Assembly (NCBI GenBank): GCA_030747575.1
Contig: JASLKI010000105.1
Location: 1 to 8,202, forward strand
Reading direction: 5' to 3'
Source of the DNA: Verrucomicrobiota bacterium
GTDB taxonomy: Bacteria; Verrucomicrobiota; Verrucomicrobiia; Limisphaerales; UBA1096
Length of the DNA stretch: 8,202 nucleotides
Made by a program: the position numbers and the translations under genes. Shown piece after piece: positions 6,370 through 8,202 of the stretch. The first letter of the stretch is position 1. Every line of letters begins with the position of its first letter. Below the pieces are notes generated by a model. That model was not told the DNA's origin. It saw only the letters and a list, made by a program, of their open reading frames with translations, and did not search any database.

Positions 6370-7205
6370 CCCTCTCCGAGATCCGAAATATCCTCAACGA
6401 CGAGGACATCATGTTGACCAAGTCGCTTGGGCAAACCTTCATGCACGACCAAAATCAACTCCGCAAAATTGTCGCCTTGGCCAAGCTCGCGCCGGACGAT
6501 TCGGTGATTGAGATTGGCCCCGGGCTAGGCCCCCTGACCGGAATGCTGCTGGAGATCGTCGGCCACGTTACCGCCATCGAGACGGATCGGCGCTTGATCA
6601 AGCTGCTCGAGGAGCGACTCGGCCAGCGCGAAAACCTCACGCTGCAACACGCCGACGCGATGAAGATCGTCCGCAAGACAGAGTTTGACTGGTCCGGCCA
6701 CAAGCTCGTCGCCAACCTGCCGTACTCGATCGCCTCGCCGCTACTCATCGATCTTGCCGAGTCACCGTGCCGGCCTCGCGCGATGATCGTGACACTTCAA
6801 CTTGAGGTCGTGCAACGCCTCCTCGCGCAATCGGCCACGAAAGAGTATGGCGTGCTCACGTTGCTGATTGGCCTGCACTACGCGATCGGCGAATCGTTCG
6901 TGATCCCGCGAGGCTCGTTTTATCCCGAGCCCAACGTCGACTCCGGCTGCATCGAACTGCTCCACCGTGAGACCCCGCTGCTACTCCCGGAGCTATGCCC
7001 GGTTTTCAAAAAAATCGTTAAGCGCGTCTTCGCTGAGCGCCGCAAAAAGATGATGAAGCTACTCAAGCGAGACTGGCCCGAAGCCGCTGTGGTGGAGGCG
7101 TTCGACGCACTTGGCCTCGACGAAAAAATCCGCGCCGAGTGCGTCACCCTAGAGCAATTCACCGAACTCACCCAACGCCTGAGCCGCGCCGAGATTGATG
7201 AGTGA
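6366..7205 (+). CDS. rsmA: 16S rRNA (adenine1518-N6/adenine1519-N6) dimethyltransferase
   Basis: RsmA (KsgA) dimethylates two adjacent adenosines in the 3'-terminal hairpin of 16S rRNA during late 30S assembly, using S-adenosylmethionine. The 279-residue protein has the family motifs in order. KSLGQTFMHD (19-28) is the N-terminal RNA/SAM clamp, usually K-x-x-G-Q-N-F-L, here with Thr and Met. EIGPGLGPLT (49-58) is motif I, E72 in AIETD binds the SAM ribose, and D97 in HADAMK contacts the adenine. NLPYSI (117-122) is the catalytic N-L-P-Y motif IV, and FYPEPNVDSGCIEL is the conserved RsmA post-catalytic signature. The C-terminal helical domain has FAERRKKMMKLLK, the usual RNA-facing R-K-K stretch. 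Length is normal. The start at 6366 is set by GAGGAGG seven bases upstream and overlaps the aminotransferase stop by 4 bp. The end overlaps the Nudix gene by 8 bp, so all three are probably translationally coupled. Confidence 0.95.
   Translation: MTLSEIRNILNDEDIMLTKSLGQTFMHDQNQLRKIVALAKLAPDDSVIEIGPGLGPLTGMLLEIVGHVTAIETDRRLIKLLEERLGQRENLTLQHADAMKIVRKTEFDWSGHKLVANLPYSIASPLLIDLAESPCRPRAMIVTLQLEVVQRLLAQSATKEYGVLTLLIGLHYAIGESFVIPRGSFYPEPNVDSGCIELLHRETPLLLPELCPVFKKIVKRVFAERRKKMMKLLKRDWPEAAVVEAFDALGLDEKIRAECVTLEQFTELTQRLSRAEIDE
6476..6485. repeat. Exact CTTGGCCAAG palindrome in rsmA
   Basis: One of four exact copies of the recurrent 10-bp palindrome, near codons 37-40 of rsmA, read as Ala-Leu-Ala-Lys-Leu. 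Confidence 0.5.
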
Positions 7206-7698
7206 AGAGATCTTCGACGTCGTCGATGCAAACGACCAAGTCATCGGCCAGCAATCGCGCAGCGAGGTGCACCGGCTTGGCCTGCGGCATCGCGCCATTC
7301 ACCTGCTCGTCTTCAATGCCAAGGGTGAGTTGTTCCTGCAAAAGCGCTCGATGAAAAAAGACTGCTTCCCCGGCACATGGGACTCGTCCGTCTCGGGCCA
7401 CGTCGATACCGGCGAAGAATACGACGCCTGCGCCCTGCGCGAGCCGCGCGAAGAGATCGGCCTCGAACTTGCGGCCGTGCCGGAACGGTTGTTCAAGATC
7501 GACGCCTGCGAGGCCACTGGCCAGGAGTTTGTCTGGGTGTACCGCTGCGAGCACGAAGGCCCGTTCCAACTCGACCCCGACGAACTCTCCGACGGCGGCT
7601 GGTTCGCGCCCAAAAAAATCACCGATTGGATCGCTGCGACCTCCGAGGATTTTGCTCCTGCCTTCGTGCTAATTTGGCAACTGCTGAGGGATAAGTAA
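7198..7698 (+). CDS. Nudix hydrolase, Idi/YfcD-like
   Basis: This 166-residue Nudix-fold protein has the Nudix box at residues 67-89. G67, E73, R81, E82, E85, E86 and G88 fit G-x5-E-x7-R-E-U-x-E-E-x-G-U, so the metal-binding glutamates are present. The U position after R-E is Pro (P83, codon CCG at 7444) instead of the usual bulky hydrophobic. The N-terminal part (FDVVDANDQVIG, then SEVHRLGLRHRAIHLLVFN and QKRSMKKDCFPGTWDSSVSGH) is the arrangement of the isopentenyl-diphosphate isomerase-like Nudix group, to which E. coli YfcD belongs. The enzyme probably cleaves a nucleoside or other diphosphate in the cytoplasm. True isomerase activity cannot be excluded, but the sequence is short for it. 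I prefer the ATG at 7198 to the adjacent TTG at 7195. It overlaps the rsmA end by 8 bp in another frame and looks like the last gene of the operon. Confidence 0.9.
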   Translation: MSEEIFDVVDANDQVIGQQSRSEVHRLGLRHRAIHLLVFNAKGELFLQKRSMKKDCFPGTWDSSVSGHVDTGEEYDACALREPREEIGLELAAVPERLFKIDACEATGQEFVWVYRCEHEGPFQLDPDELSDGGWFAPKKITDWIAATSEDFAPAFVLIWQLLRDK

Positions 7699-7730
7699 CA
7701 GCCGGTTTTACTTGCGGGAAGGCGAAAGGC
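7699..7730 (+). other. Short gap after the operon, no terminator seen
   Basis: These 32 bases separate the Nudix stop from the propeller gene. I see no GC-rich hairpin followed by a T-run. GGGAAGG at 7716-7722, eight bases before the ATG at 7731, is a likely ribosome binding site, so the propeller gene may be read through from the operon. Confidence 0.4.
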
Positions 7731-8202
7731 ATGAGTGACTTCGCGCCGATTTTGCACATGAAATTCTTGAAACTGAAAACTGAAAACCTTCTGGCCAAGC
7801 GCTTGGTTTTGGCCACGCTGCTTGTTGCCGCGACGACGGTTGCTCTCGCCGATTGGCCGCAGTTTCGAGGGCCGCTTGGCTCGGGGCATATTCCGAAAGG
7901 GAGCAAACTACCAAGCGCCTGGAGTGAGGGAAAAAACATCGCCTGGAAAGTGGCATTGCCAGGCCGGGCTTGGTCGTCGCCGGTGGTTTTTGGGGACAAA
8001 ATATGGCTCACGACCGCCGACGAAAAAGGCAACAAACTCACCGGTCTTTGCGTTGATGCAAACAACGGGAAAATCATTTTTGAAAAACAGCTTTTTCACA
8101 TTGCCGATCCGCAGTTCGCGCACAAGTTTAACAGCTACGGTTCACCGACGCCGGTCGTTGAGGCGGGGCGCGTGTACCTGACGTGGGGCTCGCCCGGCAC
8201 AG
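7731..8202 (+). CDS. Secreted PQQ-like beta-propeller protein, 3' partial
   Basis: The frame is open from the ATG at 7731 to the right edge (157 codons), so only the N-terminal part is visible. A signal peptide is clear: the basic stretch KFLKLKTENLLAKR, the core LVLATLLVAATTVALA, then a cleavage site before DWPQFRGPLGSG. The mature part has the opening of the PQQ-binding-like (BamB-type) propellers common in Planctomycetota and Verrucomicrobiota. These are WPQFRGP, then NIAWKVALPGRAWSSPVV, DKIWLTTADEKGNKL and an ASPTPV-like segment (GSPTPVVEAGRVYLTWG), with successive blades marked by W-x-S-S-P-V-V and S-P-T-P-V-V. Such proteins are periplasmic or surface scaffolds; without the blade Trp-docking set no cofactor can be assigned. 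The start at 7731 has GGGAAGG eight bases upstream. An in-frame ATG at 7758 would give a shorter, more typical signal peptide but lacks a ribosome binding site. Confidence 0.85.
   Translation, partial: MSDFAPILHMKFLKLKTENLLAKRLVLATLLVAATTVALADWPQFRGPLGSGHIPKGSKLPSAWSEGKNIAWKVALPGRAWSSPVVFGDKIWLTTADEKGNKLTGLCVDANNGKIIFEKQLFHIADPQFAHKFNSYGSPTPVVEAGRVYLTWGSPGT
7795..7806. repeat. CCAAGCGCTTGG palindrome in the signal-peptide region
   Basis: A perfect 12-bp palindrome formed by the recurrent half-sites in the opposite (tail-to-tail) order, GCCAAGC then GCTTGG. It is read as Leu-Ala-Lys-Arg-Leu-Val at the start of the propeller signal peptide. Confidence 0.45.

Noticed and set aside
7299..8123. 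Several overlapping minus-strand frames opposite the Nudix and propeller genes, and a 119-codon plus-strand frame at 7822-8181
   Set aside because: All lie over the continuous Nudix or propeller reading frames and show no recognisable sequence.
1..8202. tRNA, rRNA, CRISPR array, insertion sequence or phage genes
   Set aside because: No clover-leaf pattern, regularly spaced direct repeats, transposase motif or terminal inverted repeats were found. The gene content looks like stable chromosomal housekeeping DNA.

Overview
The window is a GC-rich (roughly 60% by eye) bacterial chromosome segment holding eight protein genes and no RNA genes, CRISPR arrays or insertion sequences that I can see. 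Four features suggest the PVC superphylum, most likely Verrucomicrobiota, with Planctomycetota as the alternative: a HEAT-repeat protein with a GRPLEEW-type opening, a secreted DUF3352-like protein, a secreted PQQ-type beta-propeller whose mature end begins DWPQFRGP, and the general codon use. This is an inference from family flavour, not a marker-gene assignment.

Layout. Positions 1-1035 (+) are the 3' part of a HEAT-repeat protein cut by the window edge. It converges on, and overlaps by 47 bp, a 593-residue secreted protein of unknown role on the minus strand (989-2770). A 192-bp divergent intergenic region (2771-2962) carries weak candidate promoters and a leader hairpin. From 2963 to 7698 runs a compact plus-strand block of five genes with gaps of +2, +3, -4 and -8 bp: an M20 zinc dipeptidase, queE (7-carboxy-7-deazaguanine synthase), a class III PLP aminotransferase, rsmA/ksgA (16S rRNA dimethyladenosine methyltransferase) and an Idi-like Nudix hydrolase. 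After a 32-bp gap a secreted PQQ-like beta-propeller gene starts at 7731 and runs off the right edge.

How the genes may work together. The block looks like a housekeeping operon. queE (tRNA queuosine precursor) and rsmA (rRNA methylation) both serve translation-related RNA modification. The peptidase, aminotransferase and Nudix enzyme would fit general metabolism or metabolite clean-up, but nothing in the sequence ties them to one pathway. I see no defence, secretion or biosynthetic system here.

The most unusual signal is not a gene. A short motif, GCTTGGC or its complement GCCAAGC, recurs about 19 times in 8.2 kb. Several copies are paired head to head as the palindrome CTTGGCCAAG (four exact copies), in more than one reading frame and also outside genes. 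It resembles a highly iterated palindrome or uptake-type genomic motif and is the main item worth following up.
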